Shown here piece after piece: positions 37,171 to 44,643 of a stretch of DNA of 64,000 bases. Where the stretch lies: the NCBI RefSeq assembly GCF_004114995.1, contig NZ_SDJP01000011.1, forward strand, positions 19,598-83,597. Direction: 5' to 3'. Within the stretch, counting starts at the first letter, position 1. Each line of letters opens with the position of its first letter. Source of the stretch: Halorubrum amylolyticum (GTDB lineage: Archaea; Halobacteriota; Halobacteria; Halobacteriales; Haloferacaceae). The translations under genes were made by a program, and so were the position numbers. The notes below the pieces were generated by a model that saw nothing but the letters and a program-made list of their open reading frames with translations, was not told where the DNA came from and searched no databases.

Positions 37171-38589
37171 ATGGATCGTGACGGCGAGTCGACACCCCGC
37201 GTCGTGCGGTCGTTCGTCGAGGCGGTTCCGACTCCGGCGTTAGCCTGCGATCCCGAGACGCACGCGATCCGGGCGGCCAACGCGCCGGCGGCCGACCTGC
37301 TCGGTCGGGACCGCGGAACGCTGACGCTGATGGGGCTCGCCGACCTCGGCGAGACCGACGAGACGGTCGACGGCGATGCGGTCGACGCCGCCGTCCGCGG
37401 CGCGGTCGACCGGGAGGGAGTCACCGAGTTCGAGTGGGAGACCGGCGGAAGAGGGGGACGCTGCCGCCTCTCGGTTTCGCTCCACACCGCGACGATCGCG
37501 GACGAGCGGTGGCTGATCGTCGGGCTGACAGACGTGACCGAGCGCGTCACCGCAGAGGAGGAGCTCCGGTCGCAGCTCCGCGTCGTCGACGCCGTGGCCT
37601 CGACGGTGCCGGCCGCGCTGTTTCAGTGCGGCGCGGACGGCACCCTCGCGCGCTGGAACGGCCGGTTCGCCGCGGACGCCGAACGCGGCGGCGAGGCGCT
37701 GTCCGGGACCGCCCTGACGGCCCTGTTCGACGACGAGAGCCGCGACGCCGTGGCCGAGGCGCTCCGGCGCGTGTACCGCGAGCGCGAGCCGGCCGACTGC
37801 GAGGCGACACTTTTCACCCGGTCCGGCGAGCGCGTCCCGTACCGGCTCGCGCTGGGGCCGGTCGTCGACGGCGACGAGGTCGTCGGCGCGGTCGGGGTCG
37901 GCGAGGACCGCACGGAGGCGTCGATCCGCGAGGAGCGGCTCGCCGCCCTGACGCGGGTGCTCCGACACAACTTCCGGAACGACCTCAACGTGGTGACCGG
38001 GTTCACCGAACGGGCCATCGAAGCCGTCGACGACCCGGAGCTCGAACGGGAGCTCGAACGCGTCGTCGACACCGCGGAGCGCCTGCTCCGCGTCGGCGAG
38101 ACCTCCCGGCGCGTCGAGCGGCTGCTCGCCGACCGGCCGACGCCCGGGCGGCTGGACCTCGCCGCGACGGTCGACGAGGCGCTCGCCTCGCTCCCGCCGG
38201 AGATACGCGACGGCGCGACGATCGACGTCGACGTACCCGAGGGGATCACGGTGTCTGCGGTCGGTTACCTCGCCGAGGCGATCGCGGAGCTCGTCGACAA
38301 CGCGGTCCGCCACAGCGACGCCGACCGCCCGCACGTCGACATCACGGCCGCCGAGCTCCCGAGCGAGTCGTGGGCGTCGCTCGTCGTCGCCGACGACGGA
38401 CCGGGGATTCCACCGGCCGAGCGATCGGTGCTCACCGGTGAGGAGACCCCGCTGGAGCACGCGAGCGGGCTCGGGCTCTGGTACGTCAACTGGATCGTCA
38501 GCGCCGGCGGCGGGTCGTTCGACATCGGCGAGAGCAAGGCGGGCGGGACGCGGATCGAGATCGAACTGCGAACGCCGGACGGCGGGTGA
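37171..38589 (+). CDS. PAS-domain sensor histidine kinase
   Basis: A 472-aa soluble kinase. Two PAS-like domains lie at about 8-130 (VRSFVEAVPTPALACDPETH) and 140-255 (VVDAVASTVPAALFQCGADG). The phosphoacceptor box is LRHNFRNDLNVVTGF (about 267-281), the haloarchaeal HNFRND version. The ATPase domain has ELVDNAVRHS (N box), VVADDGPGIPP (G1) and EHASGLGLWYVNWIV (G2). There is no membrane segment, so it probably senses a cytoplasmic signal. No response regulator is adjacent. Confidence 0.88.
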   Translation: MDRDGESTPRVVRSFVEAVPTPALACDPETHAIRAANAPAADLLGRDRGTLTLMGLADLGETDETVDGDAVDAAVRGAVDREGVTEFEWETGGRGGRCRLSVSLHTATIADERWLIVGLTDVTERVTAEEELRSQLRVVDAVASTVPAALFQCGADGTLARWNGRFAADAERGGEALSGTALTALFDDESRDAVAEALRRVYREREPADCEATLFTRSGERVPYRLALGPVVDGDEVVGAVGVGEDRTEASIREERLAALTRVLRHNFRNDLNVVTGFTERAIEAVDDPELERELERVVDTAERLLRVGETSRRVERLLADRPTPGRLDLAATVDEALASLPPEIRDGATIDVDVPEGITVSAVGYLAEAIAELVDNAVRHSDADRPHVDITAAELPSESWASLVVADDGPGIPPAERSVLTGEETPLEHASGLGLWYVNWIVSAGGGSFDIGESKAGGTRIEIELRTPDGG

Positions 38590-38623
38590 GACGGCGGGCG
38601 ATCCGACCCGACGGCTTGACCGC

Positions 38624-39046
38624 TCACTCGACGAGCCGGACCTCGTCGCCGACGGCGACGCCGTCGGCCGCGCCCGCCGGGAGCTCGACCACCGTGTCCG
38701 CGCGGCCGCGGCCCAGCCCGACGAACGGGGCGAGCCGCTTCGCCTTCCGGACCTCGCCGTCGACGAGCCACAGCGCGTCGATCGCGAAGGGGACGAACAG
38801 CATGTGGAGCCACCGCGTGTCCGGCGCGTCGAAGGGGAACACGAGCGCGTAGCCGTCGGGGATCGACCGCCGGAACATCAGGCCCCGACCCTGTTCGAGC
38901 GTCGAGCGCGCCACGTCGACGTCGTTCGCGAGGGGCGTCGAGGTATCGTCGCCGTCGAGCGGGCCGTCGCTGCCGGGCGAGCCGTCGCTGCCGGGCGAAC
39001 CGCCGTCGGACGACGCGCGTCGATGAACGAGTCGCACGCCGGACAC
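38624..39046 (-). CDS. DUF192 family protein
   Basis: A 140-aa protein of the DUF192 family, a small beta fold. After a Ser/Gly/Asp-rich N-terminal stretch with GSDGSPGSDG repeats (about 14-30), the core shows STLEQGRGLMFRRSIPDGYALVFPF, with the GLMFR and F-PF features, and LHMLFVPFAIDALWLVDG. The usual exported signal peptide is missing in this version. Function unknown. Confidence 0.8.
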   Translation of the reverse strand: MSGVRLVHRRASSDGGSPGSDGSPGSDGPLDGDDTSTPLANDVDVARSTLEQGRGLMFRRSIPDGYALVFPFDAPDTRWLHMLFVPFAIDALWLVDGEVRKAKRLAPFVGLGRGRADTVVELPAGAADGVAVGDEVRLVE

Positions 39047-39139
39047 GTGGCGGGCGCCGGGTAAATAGCCTCGCGATCGGGCCGCGGCGTCGACGTCAGA
39101 CGCCGACGCCGCGCCGGAAGCGGGTCCGGGCGACCGCGA

Positions 39140-39394
39140 TCAGCTCGCGTCGCCGTACGTCTCTTCGAGGTACTCGACGATGTCGTCGCTCTCGGGCATC
39201 CCCTCGACCCCGTGGGCCTCGTCGACGAGGACGGGGACGCCGGTCTGTCCCGAGACCGCCTCGACCTCGGAGCGCTCGTCGTGCGAGCGCGGTACCATCA
39301 CCGACTCGTACTCCAGATCGAGGTCGGCGAGCTTGGTCTTCACTTTCGCGCAGTACGGACAGCCTTCCAGTTCGTAGAGCGTCAGGTCCGTCAT
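39140..39394 (-). CDS. glutaredoxin family protein
   Basis: An 84-aa thioredoxin-fold protein. It starts MTDLTLYELEGCPYCAKVKTKL with the CPYC redox motif (C12, C15), has the cis-proline GVPVLVDEAHGVEG, and the C-terminal helix SDDIVEYLEETYG. This is the glutaredoxin / GST N-terminal arrangement. It probably reduces disulfides or mixed thiols; haloarchaea use gamma-glutamylcysteine, so that may be its partner. The start at 39394 is the Met that begins the first strand. Confidence 0.85.
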   Translation of the reverse strand: MTDLTLYELEGCPYCAKVKTKLADLDLEYESVMVPRSHDERSEVEAVSGQTGVPVLVDEAHGVEGMPESDDIVEYLEETYGDAS

Positions 39395-39501
39395 CGCTCC
39401 CACGTAGGGCACAGACCCGTAAAGAAGTACGGTGGGCGATGCGCGCGGCACGCACGGACGCCGGAGGGGAGAGTGAAAGACCGCCTTCACCCGCTGGAAA
39501 G

Positions 39502-39509
39502 CATATACC
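39502..39509 (+). promoter_or_regulatory. TATA box of lipoprotein gene
   Basis: CATATACC centred about 27 nt before the ATG at 39532. Confidence 0.5.
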
Positions 39510-39531
39510 GGTGCCGGGCGGACGTGGGGGT

Positions 39532-40017
39532 ATGAACCGCCGCAGGCTGCTCGCGGGCGTCGGAATCGCCGCCGCGTCGTCGCTCGGTGGGTGTCTCGAC
39601 GGATCGCTCGGTGACGACGCCGGCGACGCTGAGCCCGCCTCCGGCGACCCCGACCGCCCCACCGAGCTCCGCGACGCGACGATCACGCTCGGGATCGACG
39701 ACGCGCCGGCGGCCGACGAGCCGCCGCAAATCGCGTTCGACGAGGAGGCGTCGAGCGTGACCGTCGAGGGGACCGTCAGCTACTCGTCGAGCTCGTGCGG
39801 GGAGGTCGCGCTGGATCGCGCGACGTACGAACCCGGGGGGAGCGCGGCCACCGTCCGAGTGGTCGGTCGGCGAGACCCGGAGGCGGGCGAGGAGTGCACG
39901 GACGACATCGCGGCCGACTCCTACCGGGTCGAGCTGACGTTCGACAGGGGCGTCCCCGATACCGTCGAGGCGATCGAGGACGGGGAGTTCGACGAGTTCG
40001 TCGTGACCGCGCCGTAG
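39532..40017 (+). CDS. small Tat lipoprotein, unknown function
   Basis: A 161-aa exported protein. The N-terminus MNRRRLLAGVGIAAASSLGGC has a short Tat/lipobox signal, so Cys21 is the lipidated residue. An acidic linker (22-45) leads to a beta-rich domain (about 45-160) with SVTVEGTVSYSSSSCGEVAL and EAGEECTDDIAADSYRVELTF. The two Cys could form a disulfide outside the cell. I do not recognise the family. Confidence 0.7.
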   Translation: MNRRRLLAGVGIAAASSLGGCLDGSLGDDAGDAEPASGDPDRPTELRDATITLGIDDAPAADEPPQIAFDEEASSVTVEGTVSYSSSSCGEVALDRATYEPGGSAATVRVVGRRDPEAGEECTDDIAADSYRVELTFDRGVPDTVEAIEDGEFDEFVVTAP

Positions 40018-40295
40018 CCGAGGACCGCGGAACGCGAGGAGAGACGGCGATCGATCCGCGCTCAGCGGGTGGCGCCCGGGTCTTAGCTGTATATAGGCGC
40101 TAAGCCCCCACTCTTAACGGAGCGACCGAAGGGAGCGAAGTAGGGTGGGGATACAGCGTCCCCAGAAATCAAAGATTTCTGGTGTGCGAACGAGACGCGG
40201 AGCGTCTCGTCAACGCCGTCATCATCTGTTCGCACATTGGTCTGTTGCAGCCCCACAGGCCAACGTTTACCGAAGCCGTTATACGTGTGGCGTGC

Positions 40296-40430
40296 ATGGT
40301 GTGCATTACGGTGAAACGGAAGACAATCACCATTCGGGAGGACCAAGACGAGTGGATTGAGGATCAACACCTCAACCTCTCGTCGTTCGTCCGTGAGCAG
40401 TTGGACGAACTCATTGAGGAACGCGAGTAA
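40296..40430 (+). CDS. small RHH-like protein of TnpB element
   Basis: About 44 aa (MVCITVKRKTITIREDQDEW...). The strand KRKTITIRED followed by two helices (QDEWIEDQHLNLSSFVREQLDELIE) is a ribbon-helix-helix pattern. Similar short genes often precede haloarchaeal tnpB. Start choice is uncertain: GTG at 40311 or ATG at 40296; longer upstream readings look non-coding. It ends 3 bp before tnpB, so the two are probably co-transcribed. It may regulate the element. Confidence 0.65.
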   Translation: MVCITVKRKTITIREDQDEWIEDQHLNLSSFVREQLDELIEERE

Positions 40431-40433
40431 CAG

Positions 40434-41675
40434 ATGTACTACGCCTACAAATACCGTCTCAAGCCGTCCGACACCCACCGCGAGGAGTTGGACCGCCACC
40501 GAGACATCTGTAGGCAACTCTACAACCACACGCTCTACCGCCTCAACGAGTACCAAGACGATCACGGCGAACTGCCGTCCATGACCACCCTGCGGTCGGA
40601 GCTCCCCGACCTCAAGAAATGGTGGGACGGTCTCTCGGACGTGTACTCGAAGGTTCTCCAAACCGTCGTGGAACGGCTGTTCGACAACCTCAAAGGCCTC
40701 TCCAAGCTCAAGGAGAACGGCTACGGCGTCGGTCAACTCAAATGGAAGCCACCACGGGAGTTCCGCAGTTTCACGTACAGTCAGTCTGGCTTCAAGCTCG
40801 ACAAGAAGGGCGGTCAGACTGTCCTATCGCTCTCGAAACTCGTGGACATACCGATTCGGATCCACCGCGCCATCCCCGATGACGCCGAACTCAAGCAGGT
40901 CACGGTCAAGAAGGAACCGACGGGCAAGTGGTTCGCCACCTTCGGCGTCGAAATGGATCGCGAACCACCCGAACCGCCTGAGAACCCCGAGACGTGCGTC
41001 GGTATCGACGTGGGGATTCTCAAGTACGCCCACGACACCGACGGCACGGCTGTCGGGTCGCTCGATCTCTCCGACGAGCGTGACCGCTTGGAGCGTGAGC
41101 AACGGACGCTCTCACGCAAGCAACACGGGTCGAACAATTACGAAAAGCAACGACGGCGCGTCGCGGAGTATCACGCTGACCTGCGACGGAAACGCCGCGA
41201 CTTCTTGCACAAACTCTCGGCGTACTACGCGCAGGAGTACGATCTCGTGGCGGTCGAAGACCTGAACGTGAAGGGAATGATGGAATCGCCGTCGAACAGC
41301 CGCAACACGGCGTCTGCCGCGTGGCGAACGTTCCTCTCGTTGCTCGAATACAAGTGCAAGCGAGAGGGGACACACTTCGTGGCGTTCAACCCGAGAGGGA
41401 CGACCAAGGAGTGTGCGTGCTGCGGCGTCTCAACGGAGAAGCCGTTGTGGGTCCGTGAACACTCCTGTCCCGCCTGTGGGTTCGAGGCGGACAGGGATGC
41501 GAACGCGGCGTGGAACATTCTTTCTCGCGGCCTCGACAAAGTAGGAGTGGGACACTCCGAATCACCGCCTGTGGAGACTGCGCTCCCTGTGGATACGCCT
41601 GTATCTGCAAAGCGCGTCGTGGAAGCAGGAAGCCCTACCCTCAAGGAGCGAACGGCGTCAGCCGTGAGCGAGTAG
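40434..41675 (+). CDS. tnpB: TnpB, RNA-guided nuclease
   Basis: A full-length 413-aa TnpB. The N-terminal RNA/DNA-binding part (1-180) leads to the RuvC core: D192 in VGIDVGILKYAH, E275 in LVAVEDLNVKGM, and D353/D355 in EADRDANAAWNIL. The zinc finger has C327, C330, C345 and C348. All catalytic residues are present, so it may be active. Its 3' coding end overlaps the right-end hairpins that should form the scaffold of its guide RNA. GC content looks lower than in neighbours. Downstream sequence from about 41683 would be the natural guide. Confidence 0.92.
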   Translation: MYYAYKYRLKPSDTHREELDRHRDICRQLYNHTLYRLNEYQDDHGELPSMTTLRSELPDLKKWWDGLSDVYSKVLQTVVERLFDNLKGLSKLKENGYGVGQLKWKPPREFRSFTYSQSGFKLDKKGGQTVLSLSKLVDIPIRIHRAIPDDAELKQVTVKKEPTGKWFATFGVEMDREPPEPPENPETCVGIDVGILKYAHDTDGTAVGSLDLSDERDRLEREQRTLSRKQHGSNNYEKQRRRVAEYHADLRRKRRDFLHKLSAYYAQEYDLVAVEDLNVKGMMESPSNSRNTASAAWRTFLSLLEYKCKREGTHFVAFNPRGTTKECACCGVSTEKPLWVREHSCPACGFEADRDANAAWNILSRGLDKVGVGHSESPPVETALPVDTPVSAKRVVEAGSPTLKERTASAVSE

Positions 41676-41686
41676 GGTAGGGTAGT

Positions 41687-43066
41687 TCACAGGATGACGC
41701 CCCGAGTCGAGAGCACGTAGTAGAGCGCCAGCAGCGCCGCGATGACGTACTGGCCGAGCGCGACCTCGTCGTACTCGCCGACCGCGACCTTGATGATCGG
41801 GTACGCGACGATGCCGGCGGCGAGCCCGTCGGCGATCGAGTAGGCGAACGGCATCACGGTGACGGTGAGGCCGGCGGAGACGGCCCACGCGGGGTCGGTC
41901 CAGTCGACCTCGACGAGCCCCTGCAGCATCATCACGCCGACGACGATCAGCGCGATGTAGGAGGCGTAGCCGGGGATTGCGGCCACGACCGGGATCACGA
42001 CGAGCGACGCGAGGAAGAGGGCCGCGACGGTCAAGGCGGTGAGTCCGGTGCGGCCGCCCTCCTCGACGCCGGCCGACGACTCGATGAACGTCGTCACCGT
42101 GGAGGTGCCGAGCATCGCGCCGGCGGTCGTCCCCACCGCGTCGGCCATCAGCGGCCTGTCCATGTCGGGGAGGTCGCCGTCATCGTCGAGGAAGTCGCCG
42201 AACTGCGAGACGCCGATGAGCGTCCCGGCGGTGTCGAAGAAGTCGACGAAGAAGAACGTGAACACGACCAAGACGAACGTGAGCGGGTCGATGTCGGCGA
42301 GCCCCTCGACGAACGCGCCCGCGAGGGGCGTGATGTCGTACTGGACGCCCGGCAGCGTTTCGGGGGTGACCGTCCCGCGCCCGAACACCCCGCCGAGGGT
42401 GAGTCCCCACCCGACCAGCGACGTGGTCACGATGCCGATGACGATCGCGCCCGTGACGTTCCGCGCCCACAGCACGAACGTCAACACGACCCCGAGGACC
42501 CCGAGGATCGCCCACGGGTTCCCGAAGATCCCGCCGAGCGTGACGAGCGTCGTCTCGTCGGGGACGACCACCTGTAGCTCTTGGAACCCGATGAACAGCA
42601 GGAACAGCCCGATACCGGCCCCGACCGACCGCTTCACCGGCTCGGGGAACAACCGGATGACGTACTCCCGCGCGCCGACTGCGGTGAGCAGCATGAACAC
42701 GACGCCCTCGACGAAGACGGCGGCCAGCGCCGTCTGCCACGGGATTCCGAGCCCCAACACGACCGTGTACGCGAAGAAGGCGTTGAGCCCGAGCCCGGGC
42801 GCGAGCCCGAACGGGTAGTTGGCGTACAGCGCCATCACGGCGGTCCCGATCGCCGCCGAGAGGACCGTCGCGATGGCGATCATCTGGAACACCTCTCCCT
42901 GTCCGTACCCCTCGATCTGGATCGCGTCCGAGAGGATCGCGGGGTTCACGACGATGATGTACGACATCGCGAGGAAGGTGGTGAGCCCCGCGATCAGCTC
43001 CGTGCGAACGTCGGAGTCGTGCCCCTCTACGTCGAACCGCGCCGCGATCGTGTCTGTAAGCCCCAT
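41687..43066 (-). CDS. NCS2 (AzgA-like) nucleobase permease
   Basis: A 459-aa membrane transporter with about 12-14 helices. The N-terminus (MGLTDTIAARFDVEGHDS), TELIAGLTTFLAMSYIIVVNP and YANYPFGLAPGLGLNAFFAY are signatures of the AzgA-type hypoxanthine/guanine/adenine:proton symporters. FTFFFVDFFDTAGTLIGVS is the conserved substrate-side helix. It lies downstream of gfcR in the same direction, 127 bp away, with its own A/T-rich region. The TnpB element ends right at its 3' end, leaving the stop codon intact. Confidence 0.9.
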   Translation of the reverse strand: MGLTDTIAARFDVEGHDSDVRTELIAGLTTFLAMSYIIVVNPAILSDAIQIEGYGQGEVFQMIAIATVLSAAIGTAVMALYANYPFGLAPGLGLNAFFAYTVVLGLGIPWQTALAAVFVEGVVFMLLTAVGAREYVIRLFPEPVKRSVGAGIGLFLLFIGFQELQVVVPDETTLVTLGGIFGNPWAILGVLGVVLTFVLWARNVTGAIVIGIVTTSLVGWGLTLGGVFGRGTVTPETLPGVQYDITPLAGAFVEGLADIDPLTFVLVVFTFFFVDFFDTAGTLIGVSQFGDFLDDDGDLPDMDRPLMADAVGTTAGAMLGTSTVTTFIESSAGVEEGGRTGLTALTVAALFLASLVVIPVVAAIPGYASYIALIVVGVMMLQGLVEVDWTDPAWAVSAGLTVTVMPFAYSIADGLAAGIVAYPIIKVAVGEYDEVALGQYVIAALLALYYVLSTRGVIL

Positions 43067-43118
43067 TGAACGGGTGGGTGTTCCCCGGGATCGAGTGATA
43101 AGCTTTGCTGAACGCTAG

Positions 43119-43129
43119 CGATATATATC
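43119..43129 (-). promoter_or_regulatory. TATA-like region before NCS2 permease
   Basis: The plus-strand GCGATATATATCC is nearly palindromic and lies about 55 nt before the permease start. A weaker TTATCA (plus TGATAA, 43097-43102) sits closer, at about 33 nt. Which one is used is not clear. Confidence 0.35.
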
Positions 43130-43192
43130 CATATTCGTGGATACGATGTCGCCAATGAACCCCGATACGTCCGGAGAAATGCGCGAACGTGT

Positions 43193-43906
43193 CTACTCGA
43201 ACGTCGTCAGCGCGCCCACGGGAGCGTCGGTGATCTCTCGCGCGCGCTCCATCCCCTCGTCCCCGACGGAGATGAGCGTGAACACGCCGGTGACGTCGGC
43301 GTCGGCCTGGAGCGCGATGTCCAAGAGCAGCTCCTGCGTCTCGCCAGACCGGATCAGGTCGTCGACGACGAGGACGGTGTCGCCGGCGTCGATCGCGCTC
43401 GCGGGGAGGTAGTAGGTGAGCTCGATGCCGGAGGCGAGCCGCTGGCGGGACTCGATGAACTCCTCGACGGCGGTCTCCTTCGACTTCTTGGCGTACGCTA
43501 AGCGGGCGTCGAAGAAGGAGGCCATCGCCGCGCCGAGGGTGATCCCGTCGGTCGCGGCCGTCAGGACCACGTCCGGCGACTCGAACTCGAACGTCTCCGC
43601 GGCGACGGGCGCGACCAAATCGAGGAACGACTGGTCGAAGACGACGCCGGAGTTGTCGACGTACCCCTCGTCGTCGAACTCGACGCGGGCGAGCAGCTCG
43701 TCGGCGAGCGCGTCGCGGCCGACCGCCTCGACGACCTCGCTCGCGCGGTCGGTGCCCGGAAGCACGTGGCCGTTGACGTACCGGTTCAGGTCGCCCGCGG
43801 GCAGTCCCGTCACCTCGGACAGCTCCTCGTAGGTGCGCGTCTCCTTCAGCATCCGCAACACGGCGACCGCCTGCAGCTGGAGGGCCGCCTTCTCTGCTCG
43901 GTTCAT
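43193..43906 (-). CDS. gfcR: transcriptional regulator GfcR (HTH plus PRTase domain)
   Basis: A 237-aa archaeal regulator. The N-terminal part has a helix-turn-helix (about 12-50: AVLRMLKETRTYEELSEVTG, then LPAGDLNRYVNG). It is joined to a phosphoribosyltransferase-like domain with the PRPP loop VLVVDDLIRSGET (about 175-187) and DVVLTAATDGITLG. In Haloferax, GfcR controls sugar-degradation genes; the effector here is unknown. The start at 43906 matches MNRAEKAALQLQAVAVLR; the longer upstream reading is not family-like. It lies upstream of a purine-type permease. Confidence 0.85.
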   Translation of the reverse strand: MNRAEKAALQLQAVAVLRMLKETRTYEELSEVTGLPAGDLNRYVNGHVLPGTDRASEVVEAVGRDALADELLARVEFDDEGYVDNSGVVFDQSFLDLVAPVAAETFEFESPDVVLTAATDGITLGAAMASFFDARLAYAKKSKETAVEEFIESRQRLASGIELTYYLPASAIDAGDTVLVVDDLIRSGETQELLLDIALQADADVTGVFTLISVGDEGMERAREITDAPVGALTTFE

Positions 43907-44031
43907 ACGGATGATCGCGATCGCACAAGTATGAATACGTCGAAGTCCTCGGAGGATACGATCGCCACGAACGTGGCTCCTAGCGGAGAGTGAGCGGCGC
44001 GGTCGCGGTTCGGTGGGCGGCGCGGTCGCGG

Positions 44032-44487
44032 TCACTCCGCCGGCGCTCGGAAGAAGAGCTCCGGGTCGTCGACCGCGAACTCGACGCGGTCGCGGTCGTC
44101 GAGCGGACGGAGCCGGATCGTCAGCCGACCCGCGTCGGCCGCGGCCGCTTCGAGCGCGTCCCGGTCCGAGTCGAGGACGAAGGTCGGGACGCAGACGGCG
44201 ACCTCCGACGTCGCGTTCTCCGCGACCACCAGCCGGTAGCTAGCCGCCTCGCCGGCCGCGGCGTACACGCGGACGGACTCGATCGACACCTCCGAGAGCA
44301 GCCCGTTGACCTCGTCGAACTCCGAGCCGGGCAACAGGACGTGGAGCCGCGCCTCGTCGGCGATCGGGTTCACGTCGCCGGGATGCAACGCGAGCGCCTC
44401 CCACCCGCCGTCGCGGTACTCCGCCGCGGTCGCCTCGGTGTCGTCGAACACGCGCTGCCACCGCTCGCCGAGATCGGCTCTGCTCAT
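44032..44487 (-). CDS. conserved haloarchaeal protein, paralogue of 56439 gene
   Basis: A 151-aa soluble protein, family unknown to me. The motif ATAAEYRDGGWEALALHPGDVNPI matches ATAEEYRDRGWTAFAPVPGDVVPL in the gene at 56439-56939, and both end in a DRVEFAVDDPELFF / ERIEFDHEDPTPLF-like segment. The two share length and layout (helix, EYR-GW block, LHVLLPGSEFDEV strand, acidic end). The two paralogues flank the pair of ABC operons and point outward. Confidence 0.7.
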   Translation of the reverse strand: MSRADLGERWQRVFDDTEATAAEYRDGGWEALALHPGDVNPIADEARLHVLLPGSEFDEVNGLLSEVSIESVRVYAAAGEAASYRLVVAENATSEVAVCVPTFVLDSDRDALEAAAADAGRLTIRLRPLDDRDRVEFAVDDPELFFRAPAE

Positions 44488-44613
44488 GGAAGGGAGCGTC
44501 GCCGCGGGGAATTAAACCTTGCTCGCGCGTTCTCGGCGCGAGCGCGAGGCGAGGAAACCGCCGGAACGGACGGCGGTGACGGCGGCCGAGCGCCGTGTTA
44601 CGTGACCACAGGT

Positions 44614-44621
44614 CTTATATC
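44614..44621 (+). promoter_or_regulatory. TATA box of dipeptide ABC operon 1
   Basis: CTTATATC about 27 nt before the ATG at 44644, leaderless spacing. Confidence 0.55.
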
Positions 44622-44643
44622 CCGCGGTAGTATTGAATCGCCT

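Larger units (their letters stand above)
40106..41682 (+). mobile_element. IS1341-type TnpB element
   Basis: A complete IS200/IS605-related element without TnpA. The left end has an imperfect hairpin with CCCCACTCT (from 40106) pairing with AGGGTGGGG (to 40150). The right end has CCCTACCCT (41633-41641) pairing with AGGGTAGGG (41674-41682) around an inner hairpin ACGGC-GTCA-GCCGT (41652-41665). The cargo is an RHH-like gene and tnpB. The exact outer ends cannot be set from this window. The right end abuts the 3' end of the NCS2 gene. Without tnpA it needs help to move. Confidence 0.75.
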
